Shown: positions 18,967-28,172, counted from the stretch's first letter. The stretch: DNA of 64,000 bases from GCA-2711565 sp963664245 (GCA_963664245.1 OY760934.1:1612001-1676000), one strand, 5' to 3'. Notes: a model not told the origin generated them from the sequence alone. Translations and numbers: made by a program.

Positions 18967-20172
18967 TTATAATTCTCCTTTAATCAATTTGTAAGTATCC
19001 TGGGCAATAACCAACTCCTCATCGGTTGGAATTACAATTGCTTTTATTTTTGATTCGGGTTTAGAAATAATCACTTCTTTACCCCTTACCCCGGCATTTG
19101 CGTCTTTATCAAAGTCTAAACCAAGGAACTCAAAATCGGTTAAAATAGCTTCGCGGGTTTCAGGTCCGTTTTCGCCAATACCACCAGCAAATACGATAAT
19201 ATCAACACCTCCCATGGCAGCAGCATAAGCCCCAATATATTTTTTCACACGATAGAAATACATTTTCAGGGCCAGATCGGCTCTTTTATTTCCGGCAGCC
19301 TGGGCATCTTCTACTTCACGCATATCCATCGATACCCCTGAAATACCCAACACTCCACTTTTTTTGTTAATCAACGTATTGGCTCCCTGAACATCCAGAT
19401 TTTCTTTATCCATGATATAAAATAAAGCTCCCAGATCCAAATCGCCCGAACGGGTTCCCATCATCAGGCCTTCTACCGGGGTTAAACCCATTGAAGTATC
19501 CATTGATTTTCCGTTTTTAACGGCTGCAATAGAAGCTCCGTTTCCTAAATGGCAGGTAATAATTTTTGAGTTTTCGTAATCGAAGCCCAAAATTTCGCAC
19601 GCTCTTTTTGAAATAAAACGGTGACTGGTTCCGTGGAACCCATAGCGGCGAACACCATGTTTTTCGTACATCTCGTAAGGAAGCGCGTACATGTATGAAT
19701 AATCGGGCATGGTTTGGTGAAAAGCCGTATCAAACACTCCACATTGCGGAACTTCCGGCAACAAAGCTTTGATGCTTCTTATCCCGATTAAGTTCGGTGG
19801 ATTGTGAAGCGGTGCAAGATCAATGCATTCTTCCATTTTCTCGATCACTTCATCGGTAATATTCACACTCGAATTAAATTTTTCTGCTCCATGAACCACA
19901 CGGTGACCAACAGCTCCAATTTCATCCAACGATTTCAAACTGCCATGATCTTCACTGGTTAAGATATCCAATGCTTTTTTGATTCCTTCCTGGTGATCCG
20001 CGATGTGCTCTTGCAATTTATACACATCACCATCATTACGTTTGTTTTTAATCAACGATTCTTCAAGACCAATCTTCTCAATAACTCCTTTTGCAAGTAC
20101 CTCTTCGTTTTCAATATTAAATAGTTGATATTTAATCGAAGAACTCCCACAATTTAAAACTAAAATTTTCAT
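18967..20172 (-). CDS. ackA: acetate kinase
   Basis: This 401-residue full-length acetate kinase interconverts acetyl phosphate plus ADP with acetate plus ATP in the cytoplasm. Family signatures are present: NCGSSSIKYQLF at the N-terminus, GHRVVHGAEKF, DTAFHQTMP, RRYGFHGTSH, HLGNGASIAA and MGLTPVEGLMMGTRSGD. No phosphotransacetylase gene is adjacent, unlike the common pta-ackA pairing. It is divergent from acs across a 509-bp intergenic region, so dissimilation and assimilation of acetate sit back to back. Confidence 0.97.
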   Translation of the reverse strand: MKILVLNCGSSSIKYQLFNIENEEVLAKGVIEKIGLEESLIKNKRNDGDVYKLQEHIADHQEGIKKALDILTSEDHGSLKSLDEIGAVGHRVVHGAEKFNSSVNITDEVIEKMEECIDLAPLHNPPNLIGIRSIKALLPEVPQCGVFDTAFHQTMPDYSYMYALPYEMYEKHGVRRYGFHGTSHRFISKRACEILGFDYENSKIITCHLGNGASIAAVKNGKSMDTSMGLTPVEGLMMGTRSGDLDLGALFYIMDKENLDVQGANTLINKKSGVLGISGVSMDMREVEDAQAAGNKRADLALKMYFYRVKKYIGAYAAAMGGVDIIVFAGGIGENGPETREAILTDFEFLGLDFDKDANAGVRGKEVIISKPESKIKAIVIPTDEELVIAQDTYKLIKGEL

Positions 20173-20681
20173 TTTTTATCTATTTTTACTAATCAAGCTA
20201 ACGCTTTATTAGCCATAGGGTTACTACTGTTTTTTTTATAACAATGACCCTAAAAAAGGTCATTTTTCACAAAAAATGCCACAAAATCAACATGTTTTGA
20301 AAACGCAAAATTACGGATATTTTATACATAAATTATTCAAATTCCCAATGCATTTTCCCCATAAGTTCAAAAATTAGAATAACTCTAAATAGTCTATCAC
20401 AAAACCCAAAAATCAACTAGTAACCTGAAAATTAAAGCCTTATTATAAATAAAATTTTTATTAAAATTAGCTTAATTTTCTAATTCACTAAGCAGGTGTT
20501 ATTTAGAGGGATTTTATTTAGAATTTTACTCAATTTTTGTTATATTTGAGTTTAAGGTACAAATTACAACTAAAAAAATAAAATTTTTTACACTGATTTG
20601 TTAATCATTTAACAAATATAAGAGACTGAAAATCAGAATTGAAATTATACACACATTATTCAACCTAATCTAATAAATATT
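20173..20681. promoter_or_regulatory. divergent ackA-acs intergenic region
   Basis: This is 509 bp of very AT-rich sequence without a credible gene. A 7-bp hairpin (AATGACC/GGTCATT, 20243-20264) lies in the likely ackA leader. On the minus strand TAATTTTG (20313-20306) matches the -7 consensus for ackA, and on the plus strand TATATTTG (20541-20548) does so for acs, which would give leaders of roughly 130 nt each. No operator could be named. Confidence 0.4.
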
Positions 20682-22595
20682 ATGACAAACAAAATTACAT
20701 CCTTGAGTGAATACCTTCAAAAGTATCAGGAAAGTGTCGCAAATCCTGAAGCATTTTGGGGTAAAATTGCAGAAGATTATTTTTGGCACAAAAAATGGGA
20801 CAAAGTTCTGGAATGGGACTTTACTGGGCCTGATGTAAAATGGTTCGTAGGTGGTAAATTAAATATCACCGAGAATATCTTTGAACGCAACCTGTTTATG
20901 CGTAAAGATCAACCCGCTATTATTTGGGAACCAAATGATCCTAAAGAAGATAATGTGGTTCTAACATACCAAGAACTTCACGAAAAAGTATGTCAGTTTT
21001 CGAATGCTTTATTGGATCAGGGAATCAAAAAAGGGGATCGTGTAACCCTCTATTTGCCAATGATTCCCGAACTGGCAATTGCTATGCTTGCCTGTGCCCG
21101 TATCGGTGCAATCCACTCAATCGTGTTTGCAGGATTTTCAGCCAACGCTTTAGCTGACCGTATCATTGACGGTACTTCAAATATCATTATAACTTCTGAT
21201 GGCGCTTACCGCGGAACCAAAAGCATCCCCCTAAAAGCCATCGTTGACGACGCATTAAAAAGCTGTCCAACCATTGAAAGATGTATTGTTTACAAACGTA
21301 CCGGCGAAGACATAAACATGCAGGATGGCCGCGACATTTGGTGGCACGATGCCATTGAAGGCCGGGGAACTGATTGCAAAGCCGAAGTTATGGATTCAGA
21401 AGACCCTCTATTTATTCTTTATACTTCCGGTTCAACCGGAAAACCCAAAGGGGTACTGCATACAACCGCAGGTTACATGGCCTGGACCGAATACACCTTT
21501 AAAAATGTATTCCAATACAGCGATGGAGACATGTGGTGGTGTACGGCCGATATAGGTTGGGTTACCGGACACTCTTACATCGTTTATGGGCCGCTATTGA
21601 CCGGGGCTACTTCAATTATGTTTGAAGGTGTTCCTACCTGGCCCGATGCCGGACGTTTCTGGGAAGTGGTTGAAAAATACAAAGTAAGCCAGTTCTACAC
21701 CGCTCCTACCGCTATCCGTGCACTGGTAGCACAAGGCGATGAGTTTGTTACAAAATACGACCGCAGCTCGTTGAAAGTTCTAGGAACCGTGGGCGAACCA
21801 ATTAACGAAGAAGCATGGCGTTGGTACCATGATGTTGTTGGTGAAGGCCGTTGCCCTATTGTTGACACCTGGTGGCAAACCGAAACCGGGGGTATCATGA
21901 TTACTCCTTTGGCCGGGATCACTCCTACCAAGCCAAGTTTTGCAACACTTCCATTACCTGGCGTACAACCCGTTTTGGTTGATAACGAAGGAAACAAAAT
22001 CCAAGGCAACAGCGTGGAAGGAAACCTGTGTATTAAATTCCCGTGGCCGGGTATGCTACGCTCAACATGGGGCGATCACGAAAGATGTAAACAAACCTAC
22101 TTCTCTACCTATCCGGGATTATACTTTACCGGCGATGGTGCAAAACGCGACGAAGAAGGATATTACCGTATCATGGGGCGTGTAGATGATGTTATCAATG
22201 TTTCGGGCCACCGTATCGGTACCGCCGAAGTAGAAGATGCCATCAACCAACACCCAAAAGTAAACGAATCGGCAGTAGTTGGATACCCGCACGAAATCAA
22301 AGGCCAGGGTATTTATGCTTACGTTACCTGCGAAGAACTTTCGGATGCAGAAATGCAAACCATTGAGAAAGAAATCCGCGACATGGTTAACAAACAAATT
22401 GGACCAATAGCCAAACCCGATATGATCCAAATTGTAAGCGGACTGCCTAAAACCCGTTCAGGGAAAATCATGCGTCGGATTCTCCGCAAAATTGGTGAAG
22501 GCGATGCTACTAACCTTGGCGATACTTCTACTTTACTTGATCCAGGAGTGGTTGAAGAAATCATTACCGGAGCCAAAGTTGAGGTAAAACGATAA
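20682..22595 (+). CDS. acs: acetyl-CoA synthetase (AMP-forming)
   Basis: This 637-residue enzyme converts acetate, ATP and CoA to acetyl-CoA, AMP and PPi. Motifs include the adenylation loop YTSGSTGKPKG, the acetate/propionate-type pocket region DTWWQTETGG, the hinge-region GRVDDVINVSGHRIG and the C-terminal PKTRSGKIMRR. Lys595 in the last motif is the catalytic lysine that Pat-type enzymes acetylate and sirtuins deacetylate in other bacteria. A Pat-like GNAT fusion and a Sir2 protein are encoded about 2 to 5 kb downstream, so the same control is likely here. An OFA-type transporter follows after 100 bp. Confidence 0.97.
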   Translation: MTNKITSLSEYLQKYQESVANPEAFWGKIAEDYFWHKKWDKVLEWDFTGPDVKWFVGGKLNITENIFERNLFMRKDQPAIIWEPNDPKEDNVVLTYQELHEKVCQFSNALLDQGIKKGDRVTLYLPMIPELAIAMLACARIGAIHSIVFAGFSANALADRIIDGTSNIIITSDGAYRGTKSIPLKAIVDDALKSCPTIERCIVYKRTGEDINMQDGRDIWWHDAIEGRGTDCKAEVMDSEDPLFILYTSGSTGKPKGVLHTTAGYMAWTEYTFKNVFQYSDGDMWWCTADIGWVTGHSYIVYGPLLTGATSIMFEGVPTWPDAGRFWEVVEKYKVSQFYTAPTAIRALVAQGDEFVTKYDRSSLKVLGTVGEPINEEAWRWYHDVVGEGRCPIVDTWWQTETGGIMITPLAGITPTKPSFATLPLPGVQPVLVDNEGNKIQGNSVEGNLCIKFPWPGMLRSTWGDHERCKQTYFSTYPGLYFTGDGAKRDEEGYYRIMGRVDDVINVSGHRIGTAEVEDAINQHPKVNESAVVGYPHEIKGQGIYAYVTCEELSDAEMQTIEKEIRDMVNKQIGPIAKPDMIQIVSGLPKTRSGKIMRRILRKIGEGDATNLGDTSTLLDPGVVEEIITGAKVEVKR

Positions 22596-22695
22596 TTTCG
22601 GTTTATCGACAAATTAACAGACAGGGCGAAGCCGGAGCAGCTAACATTTCGGCTCGCTCAAAGTCTTACAAAATACTAACCTAATACAAAAATTT

Positions 22696-23940
22696 ATGGA
22701 AAAAAAAGTAATGAATAGGAACTTCGTAATCCTCGGAGCAATTCTTATTCAATTAGCCCTCGGTGCTATTTATGCCTGGTCGGTGTTTACACCTTCTTTG
22801 GCAGCTGCCGATTGGACTAAAACAGAAACCCAGTGGGTATTCTCCATTGGGTTGGCATCATTTGCTGTGTTTATGGTGCTTTCGGGCAAATTAATGCCTA
22901 AAGTTGGCCCGCAAAAACTGGCAATCTTTGGTGGATTGTTGCTTGGAGCCGGCTATTTATTAGCCGGTATTTTTGGTGGAACCGACTTCTGGACATTGTT
23001 AATTCTTATCGGGTTAATTGGTGGTGCAGGTATTGGTTTTGCTTACGTTGTACCCATTGCTGTTGGAATGCGCTGGTTCCCCGATAAAAAAGGAATGATT
23101 ACTGGACTAGCCGTTGCCGGATTCGGATTTGGAGCCCTGCTATGGATCAAATTAGCTGGTTCATGGGGACATTTTATCGCCGACATGGGATTATCAAGCG
23201 TATTCACCATTTATGGAATTGCTTTTGCAGCCATGGTAGTCATTGGTGGACTATGGATGAAATTTCCTCCGGCCGATTGGAGCCCTGCCGGATTTAAAGC
23301 CAAACAAGCTGCAAGCGGAGCTGCCGACAAAGCTGAATTTAACAGCAGTGAAATGTTGAAAAAAATCCAGTTTTATTTAATATTCTTCACCTTTGTATTT
23401 AGTGCCGGAGCCGGTTTAATGTCCATCGGCTTAATGAAATTATACCCCATGGAAGCCTTACAAAAAGCCGGGTACACCCCAATTGAAGCAAGTGCTATTG
23501 CAGGTACTGCCATGGCCCTTTTCTTTAGCTTGGCAAATGGTCTTGGAAGAATACTATGGGGGCTGTTGAGCGACATACTTGGACGTAAACTATCAATCAT
23601 TATCATGACGGCTACACAGGGAATCATCGTTATTTTATTCACCTTTATGGCAGGAAATGAAATCTTACTTTACATTGGAGCAACCCTGATCGGATTCAAC
23701 TTTGGTGGTAACTTTGCCTTGTTCCCAACCATTACAGCCGATACTTTTGGAGCGAAAAACGTAGGACAAAATTATCCTTTCGTTTTCCTCGCTTATGGCG
23801 TTGGCGGTATTGCCGGACCAATTCTTGGCGGCATGATGGGCGATGTAGGAAACTTTGCTATGGCATTCACAATATTAGGTGTTTTTGTGTTAATCGGAAC
23901 GGTACTTACCATCATGGTAAAACCAGCACAGAAAGCCTGA
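22696..23940 (+). CDS. MFS transporter, oxalate/formate antiporter (OFA) type
   Basis: A 414-residue protein with about 12 hydrophobic segments. LALGAIYAWSVFTPSL near the N-terminus is characteristic of the OxlT/YhjX branch of the major facilitator superfamily. A central cytoplasmic loop (about residues 195-215) is rich in Ala and Lys. Known or proposed substrates of the branch are small carboxylates. The position right after acs suggests acetate or another monocarboxylate, which is inference. It ends with a clear terminator and may be cotranscribed with acs. Confidence 0.9.
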   Translation: MEKKVMNRNFVILGAILIQLALGAIYAWSVFTPSLAAADWTKTETQWVFSIGLASFAVFMVLSGKLMPKVGPQKLAIFGGLLLGAGYLLAGIFGGTDFWTLLILIGLIGGAGIGFAYVVPIAVGMRWFPDKKGMITGLAVAGFGFGALLWIKLAGSWGHFIADMGLSSVFTIYGIAFAAMVVIGGLWMKFPPADWSPAGFKAKQAASGAADKAEFNSSEMLKKIQFYLIFFTFVFSAGAGLMSIGLMKLYPMEALQKAGYTPIEASAIAGTAMALFFSLANGLGRILWGLLSDILGRKLSIIIMTATQGIIVILFTFMAGNEILLYIGATLIGFNFGGNFALFPTITADTFGAKNVGQNYPFVFLAYGVGGIAGPILGGMMGDVGNFAMAFTILGVFVLIGTVLTIMVKPAQKA

Positions 23941-23964
23941 TTTTCATCTCTTACTAACCTAGTG

Positions 23965-23995
23965 AAAAACCCGGTCGAATGATCGGGTTTTTTTA
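23965..23995 (+). terminator. intrinsic terminator after the MFS gene
   Basis: AAAACCCGGTC and GATCGGGTTTT pair (one G-T wobble) around a 4-nt loop, followed by a run of T. Confidence 0.85.
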
Positions 23996-24023
23996 TCACG
24001 CAACCCAATAAAGTTTTTTTGCA

Positions 24024-24031
24024 TACTTTTG
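24024..24031 (+). promoter_or_regulatory. candidate -7 element for the small lipoprotein gene
   Basis: TACTTTTG matches TAnnTTTG, 36 bp before the ATG at 24068 and just after a terminator. The -33 element is not clear. Confidence 0.35.
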
Positions 24032-24067
24032 TTAAAGCATCAAAGCTTTTTTCAACATCCTTCAGAC

Positions 24068-24529
24068 ATGAAAAATTTAATAAAATTCAGCTACCAACTT
24101 ATCATTACTGTGTTAATAATCGTAAGCTGTAATAAATCGGATGACAATTTAAATACCGGAAATGTGAAGCTAACCAACTACTCCCACTCCGAATGTAAAA
24201 GCGGGAATAAAGAAAGCCTGGTTCCTGAAAGTTTAGTTTTAAAAGCTATCAGTTCGAACCAACTTTCCATTACACACAAAAACACAGTATTTAATTGTTG
24301 CCCCGGCGAAATTAAAGCAGAAATTAATGTTGAGCAAAACTTAATTACCCTCCGGGAATACGAAACGGAAAGTTTGTGCGATTGCGTTTGCCCTTACGAT
24401 CTTTTTTTAACATTATCCCAACTCGTGCAAAAAGAGTACACGATTAAAATTATTAAAGCAGGCCTAAACCACTTTGAATATACATTTATCTTCTCTCCCG
24501 GCCTTGATACCAGCATCCCTGTAAATTAA
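24068..24529 (+). CDS. small Cys-rich lipoprotein of unknown function
   Basis: With the ATG at 24068 the protein has 153 residues and a lipoprotein signal peptide with lipobox IIVSC. The mature part has further cysteines at SECKSG, NCCPGE and the cluster CDCVCPYD, a pattern I have seen in uncharacterised Bacteroidetes lipoproteins that probably fold as small beta domains. No catalytic motif is visible. It interrupts the acetate island between the MFS transporter and the Pat-like gene, with its own candidate promoter, so a link to acetate metabolism is not supported. Confidence 0.75.
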   Translation: MKNLIKFSYQLIITVLIIVSCNKSDDNLNTGNVKLTNYSHSECKSGNKESLVPESLVLKAISSNQLSITHKNTVFNCCPGEIKAEINVEQNLITLREYETESLCDCVCPYDLFLTLSQLVQKEYTIKIIKAGLNHFEYTFIFSPGLDTSIPVN

Positions 24530-24557
24530 ACGATTTTAATACTTTTAAATAAGGATA

Positions 24558-24619
24558 AGTTTGCTAACTTTGTGTTAAAAATTTCACAACAACCTAACAA
24601 TCAATTACATTAGCAAACT
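24558..24619 (+). promoter_or_regulatory. promoter and inverted repeat upstream of the Pat-like gene
   Basis: TAACTTTG at 24565-24572 matches the -7 consensus. It overlaps the left arm of a perfect 10-bp inverted repeat (AGTTTGCTAA at 24558-24567 and TTAGCAAACT at 24610-24619). The right arm ends 12 bp before the start codon. The arms could be operator half-sites or a DNA loop; the transcript itself would contain only the right arm. Confidence 0.4.
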
Positions 24620-24631
24620 AAAGAGATAAAG

Positions 24632-27337
24632 ATGGGGATTCGCAAATTAAACAGCATTTTCAGACCACAACGTATTGCTTTGATCGGGGTTCCAACCGAC
24701 CCCAAAAGCGTGGGAGGTATTACTTTAACAAACCTGGTTAGCGGAGGATTCCGCGGAGTGGTTTACCCGGTTAATCCGAAATATGAAGCCGTAATGGGTA
24801 TTCCGTGTTACCCAAACGTAAAAAGCCTACCTAAAACGCCCGATCTTGCGGTAATCACTACCGGGTCAAAATTGGTTCCCCAGTTAATTGAAGAATGCGG
24901 CGAAGCCGGTATTTCCGGGGTTATCATCATGTCGGCCGGATTTAAAGAAATTGGCGAAGCCGGTAAAAAACTCGAAGAACAAGTAAAAAGCATTGCCGAT
25001 AAATACCCGGACATGAGAATCATTGGCCCCAACTGTATGGGAGTAATTGTTCCCGGAATGAATATGAATTTAAGTTTTGCCCGAACCATGCCAAAAAAAG
25101 GGCACGTTGCTTTTATCTCACAATCGGGGGCACTTGGAAGCTCACTCATCGACTGGGCCCAGGAAGAAAACCTCGGGTTCTCTAATTTTGTTTCTATCGG
25201 GAACGCCATGGATATAAGCTTTGGCGAACTCATCGATTACTTTGGACAAGATTCGAGCACTAAATCCATTGTGCTTTATGTGGAAACCATCAAAGATGTT
25301 CGAAAATTTATGACCGCGGCTCGTGCCTTTGCTCGCAAAAAACCCATTGTTGTTTACAAAGCCGGACGATTCCCTGAATCGGCCCGTGCAGCATCTTCAC
25401 ATACCGGAGCTATCGCCAGCGAAGATGCCGTTTACGATGCGGTATTCCGCCGTGCCGGGATGGCCCGCGTTTATGATATTGCTGATATTTTCAATTTTAC
25501 CGACCTGATCGGCAGGAAAAGAATTCCCAAAGGAGGCAACCTTGCCATTGTTACCAATGCCGGAGGCCCCGGCGTAATGGCTACCGATTCGCTCATTGCA
25601 AACGGCGGAACCCTGGTAAAACTTTCCGAGGAAACCATTCAAAAACTGAATGGAATTCTGCCCCCGTTTTGGTCGCACGACAATCCTGTGGACGTAATCG
25701 GAGATGCTGATTTTATGAGATACACTGAAGCAACGAAGATTGTTTTGGACGATCCGAACGTTGATGCGGTTCTAGCAATTATGACCCCGCAGGCCATGAC
25801 CCAGCCTACCGAAACAGCCCGGGAAATTGCAAAAATTTCGGAAACAAATTCCAAGCCGATCATGGCAGCATGGATGGGAGGCAAAAGCATGAAAGAAGGA
25901 ATCTCGATTTTTAACGATGCCGGGATTGCCGTTTACGAAACCCCGGAGCATGCCATTGAAGCCTTTATGACCCTGGTAAATTATTCCCGAAACCTGGAGG
26001 TTCTTTTTGAAACACCTAAAGATGTTCCGGTTCGATTCAATTACGACCGTAAAAAACTTCGCGAGGAATTCAATACCCGAATGAAAAACAAGGGCAAGGT
26101 TCTTTCCGAAATTGACTCAAAAGAATTTTTAGAAACCTACGGTATTAAAACAAATAGAGCCAAATTAGCAAGAACAGAACGGGAAGCCATAACCATTGCA
26201 ACCAAACTGGGGTATCCCCTGGTGATGAAAATATCATCGCCCGACATCAAACACAAATCAGAAATTGGAGGGGTCGTGATGAATATCGGGGGCGAAAAAG
26301 GGCTGGTTTCGGCCTACCGCAACATCATGCGAAACATTGGAGATAAAATGCCCGAAGCTAAGATTGACGGTGTTACCCTTCAACCCATGCTTGATTTAAG
26401 AAATGGCGTAGAAATCAACCTGGGAATTTATAAAGACCCGTTATTCGGAACTGTATTATTATCAGGGATGGGAGGAGCCGCCGCAGATTTGATTAAAGAC
26501 ATGTCGCTGGGGTTCCCGCCATTAAACGAACGTCTGGCCCGCTTAATGCTGGAGACACTCAAAATTTACCCCATGCTTAAAAGCTATCGCGGTCAAAACC
26601 CCAAAAACATTGATAAGTTGATTGAGGTAATGATCCGCCTGTCATACCTGGCTGCCGATTATCCCGAGATTGATGATTTGGCTATCAGTCCGGTGCTGGT
26701 AACCGAAACCGATGTAGTAGTTTTAGATGCCAGGGTTGAAATTGACCGTGAAATCCTGGAGAAACCAGTTCCAAAATACTCGCACCTGGTATTGCATCCG
26801 TACCCCGATAAATATGTGAAAACGGACCGCCTGAAAGACGGAACCCAGGTTATTTTCCGGCCGATTAAACCTGAAGACGAACCCCTGTGGCTCGAACTTT
26901 TGGGAAGCTGTTCGAAAGAATCGATTTACTCCCGTTTCCGCTATAATTTCTATTTTGATTCGCACGAAATTGCAACCCAGTTTTGCTACATTGATTACGG
27001 ACGGGAAATTGCCATCGTTGCCGAAATCATGGAAGAAGGCATTCGGAAATTAATTGGCGTGGGACGAATGATTGCCGACCCGGATCATGAGATTGCCGAA
27101 TATGCCGTGCTGATTACCGACAAATGGCAGAAAAAAGAATTGGGGGTAATGTTTACGGAATATTGTTTGGAAATTGCCAAAGACTGGGATTTAAAAACCT
27201 TCTACGCCCAAACAACCAAAGACAACCATCCCATGATTACCGTGTTCCGTAAAATGGGCTTCAAACTAAAATTTAACTCGGACGGAACCGTAGATGTGTT
27301 CCGTGAACTTAAAGAAGAAGGAGAAGCTGAGCAATAA
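24632..27337 (+). CDS. NDP-forming acyl-CoA synthetase fused to GNAT acetyltransferase (Pat-like)
   Basis: A 901-residue fusion. Residues about 1-460 are the CoA-binding and ligase alpha part of NDP-forming acetyl-CoA synthetases (GPNCMG, SQSGALGSS, SSHTGAIAS), about 485-705 the ATP-grasp beta part (GYPLVMKISSPDIKHKSE), and about 730-895 a GNAT domain. The layout is that of Salmonella Pat, which acetylates and inactivates Acs. Two differences stand out. The phospho-accepting His of active synthetases is present (His257 in SSHTGA), whereas to my knowledge Pat lacks it. The GNAT pyrophosphate-binding motif is degenerate (Q833-K-K-E-L-G838, Glu for the first Gly). It may thus be a working synthetase, an acetyltransferase or both. 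The sir2 ATG directly abuts its stop codon. Confidence 0.92.
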   Translation: MGIRKLNSIFRPQRIALIGVPTDPKSVGGITLTNLVSGGFRGVVYPVNPKYEAVMGIPCYPNVKSLPKTPDLAVITTGSKLVPQLIEECGEAGISGVIIMSAGFKEIGEAGKKLEEQVKSIADKYPDMRIIGPNCMGVIVPGMNMNLSFARTMPKKGHVAFISQSGALGSSLIDWAQEENLGFSNFVSIGNAMDISFGELIDYFGQDSSTKSIVLYVETIKDVRKFMTAARAFARKKPIVVYKAGRFPESARAASSHTGAIASEDAVYDAVFRRAGMARVYDIADIFNFTDLIGRKRIPKGGNLAIVTNAGGPGVMATDSLIANGGTLVKLSEETIQKLNGILPPFWSHDNPVDVIGDADFMRYTEATKIVLDDPNVDAVLAIMTPQAMTQPTETAREIAKISETNSKPIMAAWMGGKSMKEGISIFNDAGIAVYETPEHAIEAFMTLVNYSRNLEVLFETPKDVPVRFNYDRKKLREEFNTRMKNKGKVLSEIDSKEFLETYGIKTNRAKLARTEREAITIATKLGYPLVMKISSPDIKHKSEIGGVVMNIGGEKGLVSAYRNIMRNIGDKMPEAKIDGVTLQPMLDLRNGVEINLGIYKDPLFGTVLLSGMGGAAADLIKDMSLGFPPLNERLARLMLETLKIYPMLKSYRGQNPKNIDKLIEVMIRLSYLAADYPEIDDLAISPVLVTETDVVVLDARVEIDREILEKPVPKYSHLVLHPYPDKYVKTDRLKDGTQVIFRPIKPEDEPLWLELLGSCSKESIYSRFRYNFYFDSHEIATQFCYIDYGREIAIVAEIMEEGIRKLIGVGRMIADPDHEIAEYAVLITDKWQKKELGVMFTEYCLEIAKDWDLKTFYAQTTKDNHPMITVFRKMGFKLKFNSDGTVDVFRELKEEGEAEQ

Positions 27338-28093
27338 ATGACCTTGGACGAAAAAATATTTGAAGCTGCCGAACACATTCGGAAAGCCAGGTATGCTGTT
27401 GGATTCACGGGGGCAGGTATTTCGGTGGAGAGCGGCATACAGCCTTTTCGCGGAGAATCGGGACTGTGGAACGAACACGATCCTATTTTCGTGGAAATCG
27501 AATATTTTAAGCACAAGCCCATGGCCTCCTGGCAAAAAATAAAGGAAGTATTTTATGATAAAATCCGTAATGCCGAACCAAACCTGGCCCACATTGTGAT
27601 GGCCAAAATGGAAAAGCGGGGCTTTCTCGAATCCTGCATCACGCAAAACATCGACAACCTCCACCAAAAAGCCGGATCGAAACACGTTTACGAACTACAC
27701 GGAACCCTGCAAACTTTAAGCTGCCGCGAGTGTTCTTCGGAATATGATTTGAGTTTTGCCGATTTGAATTACCTCCCCCCTACCTGCTTTGTTTGCAAAG
27801 GGATTTTAAAACCCGACATGGTTTTCTTTAATGAACCTCTACCGAAATTTGCGTTAAAAAGAGCACAGGAAGAAACCCAAAAAGCCGATGTTTTAATAAT
27901 CATCGGGACCAATGCCGAGGTTTACCCGGCCAACGAACTTCCGGTAAAGGCCAAAGAAAACGAATGTTTTATCATTGAAATCAACATTCAGAAATCGGAA
28001 TTTACCGATACGATTACCGATATTTTTTTGGAAGGAAAAGCAACCGAGATCATGGAAAAAATCGGGAAGCACCTATATTTGCTCGATGAATAG
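27338..28093 (+). CDS. Sir2 family NAD-dependent protein deacylase
   Basis: A 251-residue sirtuin that begins at the base after the stop of the Pat-like gene, so the two are surely cotranscribed. NAD-binding GFTGAGISVESGIQPFRG, TQNIDNLHQKAG, catalytic His121 in ELHGT and a zinc ribbon with Cys129, Cys132, Cys150 and Cys153 are all present. The usual GTS of the NAD pocket reads GTN (IIGTNAEVYPA). A Tyr follows the pattern of CobB/SIRT5 acyl pockets (VFYDK), but Ile stands where the acid-recognising Arg seems to align, which would favour acetyl over succinyl groups. The likely substrate is the acetylated Acs encoded upstream. Confidence 0.95.
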   Translation: MTLDEKIFEAAEHIRKARYAVGFTGAGISVESGIQPFRGESGLWNEHDPIFVEIEYFKHKPMASWQKIKEVFYDKIRNAEPNLAHIVMAKMEKRGFLESCITQNIDNLHQKAGSKHVYELHGTLQTLSCRECSSEYDLSFADLNYLPPTCFVCKGILKPDMVFFNEPLPKFALKRAQEETQKADVLIIIGTNAEVYPANELPVKAKENECFIIEINIQKSEFTDTITDIFLEGKATEIMEKIGKHLYLLDE

Positions 28094-28170
28094 GACACAG
28101 ATCACACGGATCAAACAAATTTATACCGGTGTGCCCATCTGCAACATCCGCATCATCCGTGTTCTATAAA
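28091..28170. repeat. degenerate ACACGGAT-type intergenic repeat
   Basis: The gap between sir2 and adk holds ACACAGATCACACGGAT on the left and ATCATCCGTGTTCTAT on the right, which are partial inverted copies, and CGCATCATCCG-like reiterations between them. Similar ACACGGAT/ACACAGAT repeats occur in intergenic DNA of other Bacteroidetes, as I recall. The fold could also serve as a terminator for the converging genes. Confidence 0.35.
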
Positions 28171-28172
28171 GC

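Noticed and set aside
22596..22695. Imperfect inverted repeat (GCGAAGCCG with CGGCTCGC) between acs and the MFS gene
   Set aside because: It lacks a T tract and the stem has mismatches, so I do not call it a terminator; the genes may be cotranscribed.
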